DNA from: Rhodococcus pyridinivorans | GTDB lineage: Bacteria > Actinomycetota > Actinomycetes > Mycobacteriales > Mycobacteriaceae | Length of the DNA: 64,000 nt | Assembly: GCF_900105195.1 (NCBI RefSeq) | Contig: NZ_FNRX01000002.1 | Coordinates: forward strand, 4,955,273-5,019,272 | Direction: 5' to 3' | In this document: in pieces, positions 44,503 through 57,875 of the stretch | How the letters are laid out: each line of letters begins with the position of its first letter | Position numbering within the stretch: position 1 is the stretch's first letter | Translations under genes and position numbers: made by a program | Notes under the pieces: generated by a model | What the model was told of the DNA's origin: nothing | Seen by the model: only the letters and a program-made list of their open reading frames with translations | Databases searched by the model: none

Positions 44503-46195
44503 GGGCGCTCTCCTTCCGAACGGGGGTGATGGGCAGTCGCAGCGCCGCCGGGGCCTCGACGGGCACGACCGGACGCACGGGCTGCACGGGCTGCACGGGT
44601 TCGTAGGCCGACCCGAGCGGAGGCCGGTTGTCCTTCGCCCCCTTGTTCGGCCACAGCGCCAGCGCACGTTCGGCCTGCGCGGTGATCGTGAGGGACGGGT
44701 TCACGCCGAGGTTGGCGCTCACCGCGGAGCCGTCGACGACGTGCAGACCCTTGTGCCCGTAGACACGCAGGTACGGGTCGACGGTGCCGGTACGCGGCGA
44801 ATCGCCGATCGCGCACCCGCCGAGGAAGTGCGCGGTCATCGGGATGTCGAACAGGTCGGCGATCGAACCACCGGCGTCGCCGTCGATCTTGTCGGCGACG
44901 CGGCGGACCGCTTCGTGGCCCACCGGAATCCACTCGGGCGGCGGAGTGCCCGGCCCCTGCTTGCTGGTCAGGCCCCGGCCGATCGGCGTGCGCCGGGTCG
45001 CGAGCTCGAGAGAGTTGTCGTCGGTCTGCATCACGAGAGCGATGACCGTGCGCTCGGACCAGTTCCGGACCGACAGCGAGCGGAGGAAGGCGGCGGGATT
45101 CTTCGCGGCGACACCGAAGAACTTCAGCAGTCGCGGCATCCGCGTGCCACCGTCGACGAGCAGCGCCTGGAGCAGACCGATCAGGTTGCTGCCCTTGCCG
45201 TACCGCACCGGTTCGATGTGGGTGTGGTCGTCCGGGTGGAAGGACGACGTGATGGCCACGCCCTTCGTGTAGTCGACGACGCGATCCTGCGCGGTCGCGG
45301 CGAGCACCGCCTCGGAGTTGGTGCGCACCACGGTGCCGAGGGCCGGAGACAGGTTCGGCAGGTCGCCGGTCTCGCGGCTCGCGAGCAGCAGGCGCGCCGT
45401 ACCGTAGGTACCGGCCGCGATCACCACCTGGTCGGCGGTGAAGACCTTGCGGCGCTTCCTGATGCCGTTCGTGCTGCGGGTGTGGACCTCATACCCACCA
45501 CCGGTACGGGGCACCACACGGGTCACCGTCGTGAGGGCGTGGATGTGCGCGCCGGCCTTCTCCGCGAGGTAGAGGTAGTTCTTGACGAGCGTGTTCTTCG
45601 CTCCCACACGGCAACCCGTCATGCAGCTGCCGCACTCCGTGCAGCCGGTGCGGTCGGGGCCGGCTCCACCGAAGAACGGGTCGGGCACCGTCCTGCCGGG
45701 CTCGTCGAAGAACACACCGACCGGGGTGGTCGTGTAGGTGTGGCCGACACCCATCTCGTCGGCGACCTGGCGCATCACCTCGTCCGCGGGCGTGATGCTG
45801 GGATTGGGGCGGACGCCGAGCATCCGTGCCGCCTGGTCGTAGTACGGCGTCAGTTCCGCTTCCCAATCGGTGATGTGACCCCACTGCGGGTCGCGGAAGA
45901 AGGGCGTCGGCGGCTTGTACAGGGTGTTGGCGTAGTTCAGCGACCCGCCGCCCACACCGGCTCCCGCCATGACGAGCACGTTGGGCAGCAGGTGCATGCG
46001 CTGTACCCCGTAGCATCCCACCTGCGGCGCCCACAGGTACTTGCGCAGCCGCCAGCTCGTCTCGGGCAGCTCGTCGTCCTCGAAACGCCGTCCGGCCTCG
46101 AGAACTCCTATCTTGTATCCCTTCTCGGTGGCGCGCAGTGCTGCGACGCTGCCGCCGAATCCGGATCCGATGACGAGGACGTCGTAATGGGTCAT
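44483..46195 (-). CDS. choD: GMC-family cholesterol oxidase-like protein (ChoD type)
   Basis: This ~570-aa FAD oxidoreductase begins MTHYDVLVIGSGFGGSVAAL (Rossmann GxGxxG) and contains MAGAGVGGGSLNYANTLY, TGCTECGSCMTGCRVGAKNTLVKNYL, PVRYGKGSNLIGLLQ and the C-terminal VVDGSAVSANLGVNPSLTITAQAERAL. These are the landmarks of M. tuberculosis ChoD (Rv3409c). Sterol oxidase activity of ChoD proteins is disputed, so a related alcohol may be the substrate. ATG 46225, 10 codons upstream in frame, has the identical ribosome-binding context because of a 30-bp duplication; either or both starts may be used. Confidence 0.87.
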   Translation of the reverse strand: MTHYDVLVIGSGFGGSVAALRATEKGYKIGVLEAGRRFEDDELPETSWRLRKYLWAPQVGCYGVQRMHLLPNVLVMAGAGVGGGSLNYANTLYKPPTPFFRDPQWGHITDWEAELTPYYDQAARMLGVRPNPSITPADEVMRQVADEMGVGHTYTTTPVGVFFDEPGRTVPDPFFGGAGPDRTGCTECGSCMTGCRVGAKNTLVKNYLYLAEKAGAHIHALTTVTRVVPRTGGGYEVHTRSTNGIRKRRKVFTADQVVIAAGTYGTARLLLASRETGDLPNLSPALGTVVRTNSEAVLAATAQDRVVDYTKGVAITSSFHPDDHTHIEPVRYGKGSNLIGLLQALLVDGGTRMPRLLKFFGVAAKNPAAFLRSLSVRNWSERTVIALVMQTDDNSLELATRRTPIGRGLTSKQGPGTPPPEWIPVGHEAVRRVADKIDGDAGGSIADLFDIPMTAHFLGGCAIGDSPRTGTVDPYLRVYGHKGLHVVDGSAVSANLGVNPSLTITAQAERALALWPNKGAKDNRPPLGSAYEPVQPVQPVRPVVPVEAPAALRLPITPVRKESARALDSA

Positions 46196-46251
46196 GCGCC
46201 CGCTCCTGCCGTCGCTCTGCTTCATGCGCCCGCTCCTGCCGTCGCTCGGTG
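46192..46251 (-). repeat. 30-bp tandem duplication at the BVMO/choD junction
   Basis: Two adjacent 30-bp units (46192-46221 and 46222-46251) share 26 identical bases starting TCATGCGCCCGCTCC. Each unit, read on the minus strand, contains GACGGCAGGAGCGGGCGCATGA, that is a Shine-Dalgarno, a start ATG and an overlapping TGA. The duplication is in frame and adds MKQSDGRSGR to choD. Confidence 0.92.
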
Positions 46252-47727
46252 TTCCGTGTAGCTCTCCGGGTCGAACTGCTTGGTCCGCGCCCGGTACTGC
46301 CACGTGAAGGTCGGCCACATCACGGAATTGCGGCCCTTCTCGTCGATGTACCAGCTGCTGCAGCCACCCTGGTTCCAGACCGTGTTGTTCAGCGCCGGGT
46401 CGAGATCGGCGGTGTAGCGGCGCACCGCGTCGTCGCGCACCTCCACGGCCGAGATGCCGTGACGCTCCATCGTGCGCAGCGCGTCGGAGATGTAGTTGGC
46501 CTGGGATTCGAGCATGTACACGATCGAGCTGTGGCCGAGATTGGTGTTGGGGCCGTACATGAGGAACAGATTGGGGAAGCCGGGCACGGTGATGCCGAGA
46601 TAGGCCGAGGGGCTGCCGTCCCAGGTCTCGGCGAGGGTGCGGCCGTCGCCACCGCGGATATGGTGCGCGACCGGCGGTTCCGTCGGCGTGAAACCGGTAC
46701 CGAAGATGATGGTGTCGACCGGGTACTCGGTGCCCTTGTCGTCGACGACACCGTTCTCGGTGACCGCTGCCAGACCGGAGGACACCACGTCCACCTTCGG
46801 GCGGGTGATGGCCGGGAACCAGTCGTTGGACAACAGGATCCGCTTGCAGGTGATCGCGAAATCGGGGGTCAGGCGCTTGCGCAGCTCAGGATCGCGCACG
46901 TTCTTGCGCAGCACCTGGCGTGCCCGGACCTCGAACAGCGGCAGGAGGTACTTGCGGGCGAAGGGCTTCGTCATGCCGACGACGTAGATCTCCCTCTGCC
47001 CGTATACGAATCCGCGCATGAGCTTCTGGACCAGGGAGAAGCGCCGGTAGAGCGTGCGGACCGACCGCGCGATGACGTGGTCGTGCTTGGGCATCACCCA
47101 GGAGGCCGTGCGCTGGAACAGCGTGAGATGTTCGACGCGGTCGACGATCGCCGGCACGAACTGGATGGCCGACGCGCCGGTACCGATGACGGCGACACGC
47201 TCACCCGTGAGGTCGTGGTCGTGATCCCACTCGGCCGAATGGAACTTCTTGCCGCGGAACAACTCCAGTCCGGAAACCTTCGGATAGGTGGGTGTGGAGA
47301 GGGCGCCGGTCGCGGCGACGAGCACGTCGGCCGTCAGGTCGCCACGGGAGGTGGAGATCCGCCACACGGCACGCTCGGCGTCCCACTGCGCCGCGCGCAG
47401 TTCGCACCCGAACATCGTCCGGTCGGTCACGCCCTGCTCACGTGCAACACGGCGGAGGTACGCGTAGATCTCCTCCTGGGTGCCGTACGCTCGCGACCAG
47501 TCGGGTTCGGGCGCGAAGGAGAACGAGTACAGCGCGCTCGGAACATCGCATGCGGCACCGGGATAGGTGTTCACGCGCCAGGTTCCGCCGACGTCGTCAC
47601 CGCGCTCGAGGACGAGGACGTCGGCGTCGGGGTTCTCGCGCAACAGCGTTGCGGTCATACCGATGCCACCGAAGCCCGCGCCGACGACGAGCGTGTGCAC
47701 GTGATCGGGAAGCAGTGCGAGACTCAT
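46222..47727 (-). CDS. Baeyer-Villiger-type flavin monooxygenase
   Basis: This 501-aa NAD(P)H/FAD monooxygenase has FAD Rossmann VVGAGFGGIGMTATL, the BVMO fingerprint FRGKKFHSAEWDHD (FxGxxxHxxxW-D), a second Rossmann VAVIGTGASAIQFVP and IIFGTGF, and GGCSSWYIDEKGRN near the end as in 4-hydroxyacetophenone/steroid monooxygenase relatives. It would insert oxygen next to a ketone. ATG 47727 overlaps the tetR stop, and its own TGA overlaps a choD start, so translation is coupled along the operon. Confidence 0.92.
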   Translation of the reverse strand: MSLALLPDHVHTLVVGAGFGGIGMTATLLRENPDADVLVLERGDDVGGTWRVNTYPGAACDVPSALYSFSFAPEPDWSRAYGTQEEIYAYLRRVAREQGVTDRTMFGCELRAAQWDAERAVWRISTSRGDLTADVLVAATGALSTPTYPKVSGLELFRGKKFHSAEWDHDHDLTGERVAVIGTGASAIQFVPAIVDRVEHLTLFQRTASWVMPKHDHVIARSVRTLYRRFSLVQKLMRGFVYGQREIYVVGMTKPFARKYLLPLFEVRARQVLRKNVRDPELRKRLTPDFAITCKRILLSNDWFPAITRPKVDVVSSGLAAVTENGVVDDKGTEYPVDTIIFGTGFTPTEPPVAHHIRGGDGRTLAETWDGSPSAYLGITVPGFPNLFLMYGPNTNLGHSSIVYMLESQANYISDALRTMERHGISAVEVRDDAVRRYTADLDPALNNTVWNQGGCSSWYIDEKGRNSVMWPTFTWQYRARTKQFDPESYTEHRATAGAGA

Positions 47728-48302
47728 TTCATCACCAGCGCCTTCCAGACCGGGAGCAGGCGCTCCCGGAATTCTCGATCGGATTCGGGGGTACGCATCA
47801 GGGCCGAGACGGCGAAGCCCCGGGCGATCTCGATGCTGAGGTCGATGTGGTCGGGCGAGACCCGGTCGCCCATGATCTCCAGGCAACCCGTGCGGAGCGC
47901 GTCCGACACCTTGCGTTCGAGCGGGATCATCGCCTCGTGCAGGGACGGATCGGTCCGCGCCGCGACCCACAGTTCGAGCGCTGCGGCGAAGAGCGGGCCG
48001 GAGAAGGCATCCATGAGCGTTTCGAAGCCGTGCTCCGGATCGGGTCGTGTCTCGAGGATCTCCTGCAGCCGCCTGTCGACGAGGTGCCCGACCGCCGCGA
48101 CGACAAGGCTCTCCTTCGTCGGGAAGTGGTGGAGCTGGGCGCCTCGCGAGACTCCGGCACGTTTGGCGATGCCCTGCGTGCTGGTTCCCGAATAGCCATG
48201 CTCGACGAGCGAGTCGACCGCGGCGTCGAGCAGCTTGGCTCGCGTCGCGGCTGTGCGTTGCGCCTGGGTGCGACCACCGTTCGGCGCAGTGTCCTGGATC
48301 AC
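47724..48302 (-). CDS. TetR-family regulator of the BVMO-choD operon
   Basis: This 192-aa protein has an N-terminal HTH (TRAKLLDAAVDSLVEHGYSGTSTQGIAKRAGVSRGAQLHHFPTKESLV) followed by an all-helical ligand-binding domain. It is the first gene of its operon and has a palindromic operator 25 nt upstream, so it is likely an autorepressor released by a substrate of the encoded enzymes. The ligand is unknown. Confidence 0.93.
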   Translation of the reverse strand: MIQDTAPNGGRTQAQRTAATRAKLLDAAVDSLVEHGYSGTSTQGIAKRAGVSRGAQLHHFPTKESLVVAAVGHLVDRRLQEILETRPDPEHGFETLMDAFSGPLFAAALELWVAARTDPSLHEAMIPLERKVSDALRTGCLEIMGDRVSPDHIDLSIEIARGFAVSALMRTPESDREFRERLLPVWKALVMK

Positions 48303-48326
48303 GCTTCGCAGCGTAACGGGAAAACA

Positions 48327-48348
48327 ACAAACAGTCCAGACTGCTTGT
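48327..48348 (-). promoter_or_regulatory. TetR operator palindrome
   Basis: Arms ACAAACAGTC and GACTGCTTGT are separated by CA; 9 of 10 positions pair. The site is 25 nt upstream of the tetR start in an AT-rich stretch with TATTT/TATACC promoter-like sequences on its far side. Size and position fit a TetR dimer operator. Confidence 0.7.
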
Positions 48349-48387
48349 AAATATTTCTCGGGTATACCGGATCAGGCCCGAAACGCG

Positions 48388-48425
48388 ACGGAGCGGGTGG
48401 ACCCGAAGAGGTCCACCCGCTCCGT
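48388..48425 (-). terminator. terminator downstream of asd
   Basis: ACGGAGCGGGTGGACC pairs with GGTCCACCCGCTCCGT around a 6-nt loop, 21 nt beyond the asd stop. It insulates the asd-ask operon from the tetR promoter. Confidence 0.9.
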
Positions 48426-48445
48426 CGAGCAGATCGGAAGGTCGC

Positions 48446-50775
<2,330 letters not shown>

Positions 50776-50853
50776 GCTGGCCAACCTCCGGGTCTCGGGA
50801 ACAAGTCCAGTGGCCCAGCTTACCGACCGCGGCTTCCATCGACCCGGGGCGTC

Positions 50854-53383
<2,530 letters not shown>

Positions 53384-53398
53384 TCCGTCTCCGAACCG

Positions 53399-53430
53399 AA
53401 TGCGGTGGACCCATGAGGGTCCACCGCATT
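53399..53430 (+). terminator. leuA terminator
   Basis: AATGCGGTGGACCC pairs with GGGTCCACCGCATT around ATGA, followed by CGTCGTTTTC; 16 nt after the stop. Confidence 0.92.
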
Positions 53431-53616
53431 CGTCGTTTTCGGGGATTTTCACCCCGACAATTCATCTCGCAAATACCGTTTCGGGCAATTACCGCACTCT
53501 CCGGAAAGATACAGTTCCGAATGTTCGACGAGAACGAACCCGTTCACGGGTGATATCCGTCGAATTCCGCAATTTTCGTCCCGCAGAGTCGTTCTGCTCG
53601 AACCCGGAGTGTGCGT

Positions 53617-53991
53617 ATGGAGTTCATGGACATCATCTGGTACATCATCGTCTGCTTCGCATTCATCGCGTACCTCATCATGCTGTGGATGATCATCGGG
53701 GATCTGTTCCGCAACCGCGAACAGTCCGGCTGGGTCAAGGCGATCTGGATCGTCTTCCTGTTCGTCTTCCCGTGGCTCACGGGCCTGATCTATCTGATCG
53801 TCCACGGCACCGGAATGGCAGAGCGCTCCGCGAAGGAGGCCGCGCAGTACAAGGCCGTGCAGGACGACTACATCCGCTCGGTCGCCGGCAAGTCGCCCGC
53901 CGAACACATCGCCGACGCGAAGAAGCTGCTCGACGAGGGTGTCATCGACCAGGCCGAGTTCGACGCACTGAAGGCCAAGGCACTCGCCTGA
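53617..53991 (+). CDS. PLDc_N / SHOCT-domain membrane protein
   Basis: This 124-aa protein has two membrane helices with PLDc_N character (IIWYIIVCFAFIAYLIMLWMIIGDLF; GWVKAIWIVFLFVFPWLTGLIYLIV, including the conserved K-x-x-W and P-x-G), then a linker and a C-terminal SHOCT helix pair (PAEHIADAKKLLDEGVIDQAEFDALKAKAL). ATG 53617 has GGAG at good spacing; ATG 53626 or GTG 53611 are alternatives. The 180-nt region upstream is AT-rich and should contain its promoter. Function unknown; SHOCT proteins are often oligomerising stress-associated membrane proteins. Confidence 0.82.
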   Translation: MEFMDIIWYIIVCFAFIAYLIMLWMIIGDLFRNREQSGWVKAIWIVFLFVFPWLTGLIYLIVHGTGMAERSAKEAAQYKAVQDDYIRSVAGKSPAEHIADAKKLLDEGVIDQAEFDALKAKALA

Positions 53992-54013
53992 TCCCGCGCG
54001 ACCACCCGTTCGT

Positions 54014-54910
54014 TCACATCGACAGCTTCCGTGCCGCTGCGGTCCGGAAGCTGTCGAGCACGGCACCCACGGCTGGCCGTCGCGCCGCTCCCGGGCGGGT
54101 GACGAGCTCGTAGATCCGCGCCGCACGTACACCGGCCAGCGGCAGGCGCACCAAGGCGGGATGCAGAACCGAGTACCGCGGCAGCAGGGCCACCCCGTGC
54201 CCCGCCGCGACGAGTTCCTCGATGACACGGAAGTCGTTGATGCGGTGCACAACCCGAGCACGGATGCCCGTCACCGCCGCGACGGAGAGCAACACGTCGT
54301 CGACGGGGAATCCACCCCGCACGCTGATCCAGCGCTCCCCCGCCAGTTCGTCGACCTGCACGCGGTCCTGCGCCGCGAGCCGGTGCCCGGGAGGGAGGAC
54401 GACATCGATCGGTTCGCGCATGAGCGTCTCGACGTGGACACGCGGCCCGGACAGCGGAGCCGAACGCTCGTCGCGGTGGGTGAGCACCACGTCGTAGTCG
54501 GCGAGCAGTGCGGGCGCGGCCGAGGCCGGGACGTCCTCGTCACTCACGTCCAACTCGACGCCGATCGCCCCGGCCGCCTCGAGCACGGCCGGCAGCAGGA
54601 GTGCTGCCCCGGAGGGGAACGACGCCACGCGCACCCGTCCGCGGGGCGACCGCGCATAGGCGGTCATCTCGTCGGCGGCCCGGTCGAGGGCGTCGAGCAC
54701 CTCGTCGGCGCGCACCACGAGCGCACGACCCGCGTCGGTGAACCGCAGGCGTCGGCCGTCGGGTTCGAGTAGAGGCACTCCCGCCTCCCGGGCGAGCACC
54801 TTGAGCTGCTGCGAGACGGCTGACGGTGTCATCGACAACGCTGCGGCTGTCGCAGCCACGGTTCCGCGGTCGGCGAGTTCGCGCAGTATCCGCAATCGCA
54901 CGACTTCCAT
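54014..54910 (-). CDS. LysR-family transcriptional regulator
   Basis: This 298-aa protein has an N-terminal winged HTH (LRILRELADRGTVAATAAALSMTPSAVSQQLKVLAREAGVPLLEPDGRRLRFTDAG), a linker helix and a periplasmic-binding-protein-like effector domain (RVRVASFPSGAALLLPAVLE...). It is divergent from the EamA transporter gene with 72 nt between starts, which are AT-rich (TAGTAAAACTACATACTTTC); the TAGTAAAACTA dyad there is a plausible LysR/AsnC-type operator. It likely controls the exporter. Confidence 0.92.
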   Translation of the reverse strand: MEVVRLRILRELADRGTVAATAAALSMTPSAVSQQLKVLAREAGVPLLEPDGRRLRFTDAGRALVVRADEVLDALDRAADEMTAYARSPRGRVRVASFPSGAALLLPAVLEAAGAIGVELDVSDEDVPASAAPALLADYDVVLTHRDERSAPLSGPRVHVETLMREPIDVVLPPGHRLAAQDRVQVDELAGERWISVRGGFPVDDVLLSVAAVTGIRARVVHRINDFRVIEELVAAGHGVALLPRYSVLHPALVRLPLAGVRAARIYELVTRPGAARRPAVGAVLDSFRTAAARKLSM

Positions 54911-54982
54911 GTAGTAAAACTACATACTTTCTTCAGAAACATTCGCTTGTACTGATTGTTTCCTGCGCAAAGAATTGACGGC

Positions 54983-56020
54983 ATGCCGTTCCGGGACCGT
55001 CTGCTCGCGTTCACCGTCGTGGTGCTCTGGGGATGCAACTTCCTCGCGATCAGACTGGGCCTCGACCACTTCCCGCCGTTCTTCTTCGCCGGACTGCGCT
55101 TCGCGATCATCGCCGTCCCGGTCCTGCTGTTCATCCCGCGACCCGCCGTTCCCCTGCGCTGGCTCCTGCTCTACGGCGCCGGGTTCGGCTTCGCCCAGTT
55201 CGCCTTCCTGTTCTGGGCGATGGAGGCCGGTCTACCCACGGGCCTCGCGTCGCTCGTACTGCAGTCGTCCGCACCCTTCACGGTCCTGCTCGCCGTATTG
55301 TTCTTGCGCGAACGGTTCGACGGCGTCCGCCTCGCCGGTCTCGTCGTCGCCGTGTCCGGCATGGTGATCGTCGCCGTAGGGCAGGGCGCCGCGGACGCGA
55401 GCCTGATCCCCATGACCCTCGCCGTGCTCGCCGGTCTGTCGTGGGCGGTCGGCAACATCGCGACCCGCAAGGCGGGCGCTGCCGACCCCATGCGCCTGAT
55501 GCTGTGGATGTGCGTCGTGCCCGTGCTCCCCTTCTTCGGAATCTCCTGGTTCGTCGAGGGCCCGCAGGCGTGGTCGACCCTCGATACCGTCGTCACCACC
55601 CTGGACGGGGGCCTGGCGCTGGCCGGACTCATCTACGTCGTCCTGGCGGGCACGATCGCCGGCACCGGCATCTACGCCTCGCTGCTGTCGCGCTATCCCG
55701 CCGGGGCCGTCGCGCCGCTCTCCCTCATGGTGCCGGTCGTCGGGTTCACCGTCGCGTGGATCACGCTCGGCGAGCGACCGGCACCGTCCTCCCTGATCGG
55801 CGGTGTGATCGTCATCGTCGGAGCCCTCGCCGCCCAGGGCGGACACCGCAGTGTGACGAGCAGGACGCTCCTCCGGCGACACAACGCTCCCGCGCCTGTG
55901 GAACACTCGCCGACGTGGGAACCAGCACAGGAATCACCGCACGTGGACGGCTCGCATTGCGCGCAGCCCGAGCCGCCGCGTGGGCGTCCCAGAAGGCCGG
56001 ACGCGGTAAGGGCTCGATGA
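54983..56020 (+). CDS. EamA/RhaT drug-metabolite transporter
   Basis: This 345-aa protein has ten predicted membrane helices in two EamA repeats (residues ~5-130 and ~140-280), with the usual PxxFAGLRF and LLRERFDGVRLAGLVVAVSGMVIV signatures. It is probably an exporter of amino acids or metabolites, co-regulated with the divergent LysR gene. The last ~55 residues (after AAQGGHRSV) are low-complexity and overlap murT by 106 nt, so the native C-terminus was likely shorter or this tail is tolerated read-through. Confidence 0.88.
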   Translation: MPFRDRLLAFTVVVLWGCNFLAIRLGLDHFPPFFFAGLRFAIIAVPVLLFIPRPAVPLRWLLLYGAGFGFAQFAFLFWAMEAGLPTGLASLVLQSSAPFTVLLAVLFLRERFDGVRLAGLVVAVSGMVIVAVGQGAADASLIPMTLAVLAGLSWAVGNIATRKAGAADPMRLMLWMCVVPVLPFFGISWFVEGPQAWSTLDTVVTTLDGGLALAGLIYVVLAGTIAGTGIYASLLSRYPAGAVAPLSLMVPVVGFTVAWITLGERPAPSSLIGGVIVIVGALAAQGGHRSVTSRTLLRRHNAPAPVEHSPTWEPAQESPHVDGSHCAQPEPPRGRPRRPDAVRAR

Positions 56021-57168
56021 TCGGAGGGCTCGTCGCCCTGAAGATCGACCCGGCACTGATGAAGCAGATCGGCCACGGCCGGCAGACCGTGCTCGTCACC
56101 GGGACGAACGGCAAGTCCACAACGACCCGTATGACGGCCGCCGCGCTCGAGACGATCGATTCGGTCGTCACCCAGGCGGACGGCGCGAACATGGACGCCG
56201 GGATCGTCGCCGCGCTCGCCACCGATCTCCGGGCGCCGCTCGCCGCGATCGAGGTCGACGAACTCCACACCCCGCACGTCGCCGACGCCCTCGAGCCCCG
56301 CGCGATCGTGCTGCTCAACCTCACCCGCGACCAGCTCGACCGGGTCGGCGAGATCAACATGATCGAGCGGAAGCTGCGTGAGGGCCTGAAGCGGCATCCC
56401 GACGCCGTGATCGTCGCGAACTGCGACGACGTGCTCGTCACGTCCGCCGCCTACGACAACCCGAACGTCGTGTGGGTCGCCGCCGGCGCCGGCTGGGCCA
56501 ACGACTCGGTGAGCTGCCCGCGCACGGGCGAGCCGATCGCCCGCGAAGGCGACCACTGGTACAGCACCGGCTCCGACTTCGCCCGGCCGACACCGGACTG
56601 GTGGGTCGACGACGAGAACCTGTACGGACCGGACGGCCTCGTCCTCCCGCTGAAGCTGACCCTCCCCGGTCGCGCCAACCGGGGCAACGCCGCCCAGGCG
56701 GTCGCGGCCGCCGTCGCCCTCGGTGCCGATCCGGCGAAGGCCGTCGCTGCCGCCTCGGTCGTCGAAGAGGTCGCCGGTCGCTACAAGACGGTGCAGGTCG
56801 GACCGCATTCGGTGCACATGCTGCTCGCGAAGAACCCCGCCGGCTGGCAGGAGGCCCTGTCGATGATCGACCCGACCGTCGACGGCCTGGTGATCGCCGT
56901 CAACGGTCAGGTGCCCGACGGTGAGGACCTGTCGTGGCTGTGGGACGTCCGCTTCGAACACTTCGAAGGCGTGCAGGTGGTGGCAGCCGGAGAACGCGGC
57001 ACCGATCTCGCCGTCCGCCTGACCTACGCGGGTGTCGAGCACACGCTGGTGCCGGATCCGCTGAAGGCCATCGCCTCGTGCCCTCCCGGCCGCGTGGAGG
57101 TGCTCGCCAACTACACCGCGTTCCGCGATCTCAACACCGCCATCGCCAGGAGAGCTGCCCATGTCTGA
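55915..57168 (+). CDS. murT: lipid II isoglutaminyl synthase, MurT subunit
   Basis: This ~417-aa Mur-ligase-like subunit works with GatD to amidate the alpha-carboxyl of D-Glu in lipid II. The central ATPase domain has VLVTGTNGKSTTTRM, TQADGANMDAGIVAAL, AIEVDE and LNLTRDQLDRVGEI; the C-terminal DUF1727 domain includes GRANRGNAAQAVAAAVALG, VAGRYKTVQ, LLAKNPAGWQEAL and ANYTAFRDLN. The Cys4 zinc ribbon of S. aureus MurT is not seen (only one Cys, in SCPRTGEPI). GTG 55915 fits family length but overlaps the EamA gene; ATG 56018 would truncate it. Overlaps gatD by 8 nt. Confidence 0.92.
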   Translation: MGTSTGITARGRLALRAARAAAWASQKAGRGKGSMIGGLVALKIDPALMKQIGHGRQTVLVTGTNGKSTTTRMTAAALETIDSVVTQADGANMDAGIVAALATDLRAPLAAIEVDELHTPHVADALEPRAIVLLNLTRDQLDRVGEINMIERKLREGLKRHPDAVIVANCDDVLVTSAAYDNPNVVWVAAGAGWANDSVSCPRTGEPIAREGDHWYSTGSDFARPTPDWWVDDENLYGPDGLVLPLKLTLPGRANRGNAAQAVAAAVALGADPAKAVAAASVVEEVAGRYKTVQVGPHSVHMLLAKNPAGWQEALSMIDPTVDGLVIAVNGQVPDGEDLSWLWDVRFEHFEGVQVVAAGERGTDLAVRLTYAGVEHTLVPDPLKAIASCPPGRVEVLANYTAFRDLNTAIARRAAHV

Positions 57169-57871
57169 GTCGACCGTCCGCATCGGACTCGTCCTGCCCG
57201 ACGTGATGGGCACCTACGGCGACGGAGGCAACGCCCTGGTGCTGCGCCAGCGCCTGCGGATGCGCGGTCACGACGCCGAGATCGTCGAGATCGGACTGAA
57301 CGATCCCGTCCCCGAGTCCCTCGATCTCTACACCCTCGGTGGTGCCGAGGACGCCGCGCAGCGACTGGCCACGCGGCACCTGCAGCGTTATCCGGGTCTG
57401 CAGCGCGCCGCCGAGCGCGGAGCGCCCGTGCTGGCCATCTGTGCCGCGATCCAGGTGCTCGGCCACTGGTACGAGACGTCCTCGGGCGAACGCGTCGACG
57501 GTGTCGGCATCCTCGACGCGACCACCTCGCCGCAGCAGACCCGCGCGATCGGCGAGATTGTCATCCGCCCCACCCTCTCCGGCCTCACCCAGCCGCTGAC
57601 GGGATTCGAGAACCACCGCGGTGGAACGACTCTCGGGTCCGATGCCACCGGACTCGGCCGCGTCGACCGCGGTGTCGGCAACGGCGTGGGCGACGGACTC
57701 GAAGGTGCCGTGCAGGGTTCGGTGATCGGCACCTATCTGCACGGTCCCGTGCTCGCCCGCAATCCCGAGCTCGCCGATCATCTCCTGATGCGCGCTCTGG
57801 GAGTCGACTCGCTGCCGCCGCTGGATCTGCCCGAGGTCGATCTGCTGCGGCAGGAACGGTTGCGCGCCTGA
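57161..57871 (+). CDS. gatD: lipid II isoglutaminyl synthase, GatD glutaminase subunit
   Basis: This 236-aa class I glutamine amidotransferase of the CobB/CobQ type supplies ammonia to MurT. The nucleophile is Cys94 (LAICAAIQ) and the partner His194 (TYLHGPVL); the oxyanion glycine region is TLGGAEDAAQ. Position numbers match the S. aureus enzyme closely. It was formerly annotated cobQ2 (Rv3713). Start overlaps murT, giving a coupled pair. Confidence 0.94.
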   Translation: MSESTVRIGLVLPDVMGTYGDGGNALVLRQRLRMRGHDAEIVEIGLNDPVPESLDLYTLGGAEDAAQRLATRHLQRYPGLQRAAERGAPVLAICAAIQVLGHWYETSSGERVDGVGILDATTSPQQTRAIGEIVIRPTLSGLTQPLTGFENHRGGTTLGSDATGLGRVDRGVGNGVGDGLEGAVQGSVIGTYLHGPVLARNPELADHLLMRALGVDSLPPLDLPEVDLLRQERLRA

Positions 57872-57875
57872 GTGA

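Noticed and set aside
53530..53545. AAC-CC-GTT core near the SHOCT gene as a KstR box
   Set aside because: Outer bases of the consensus do not match and the neighbouring gene has no link to sterols.
54950..54983. Extended EamA start at 54956 (MFPAQRIDG)
   Set aside because: The added residues are not hydrophobic or conserved, and the region is the AT-rich divergent promoter.
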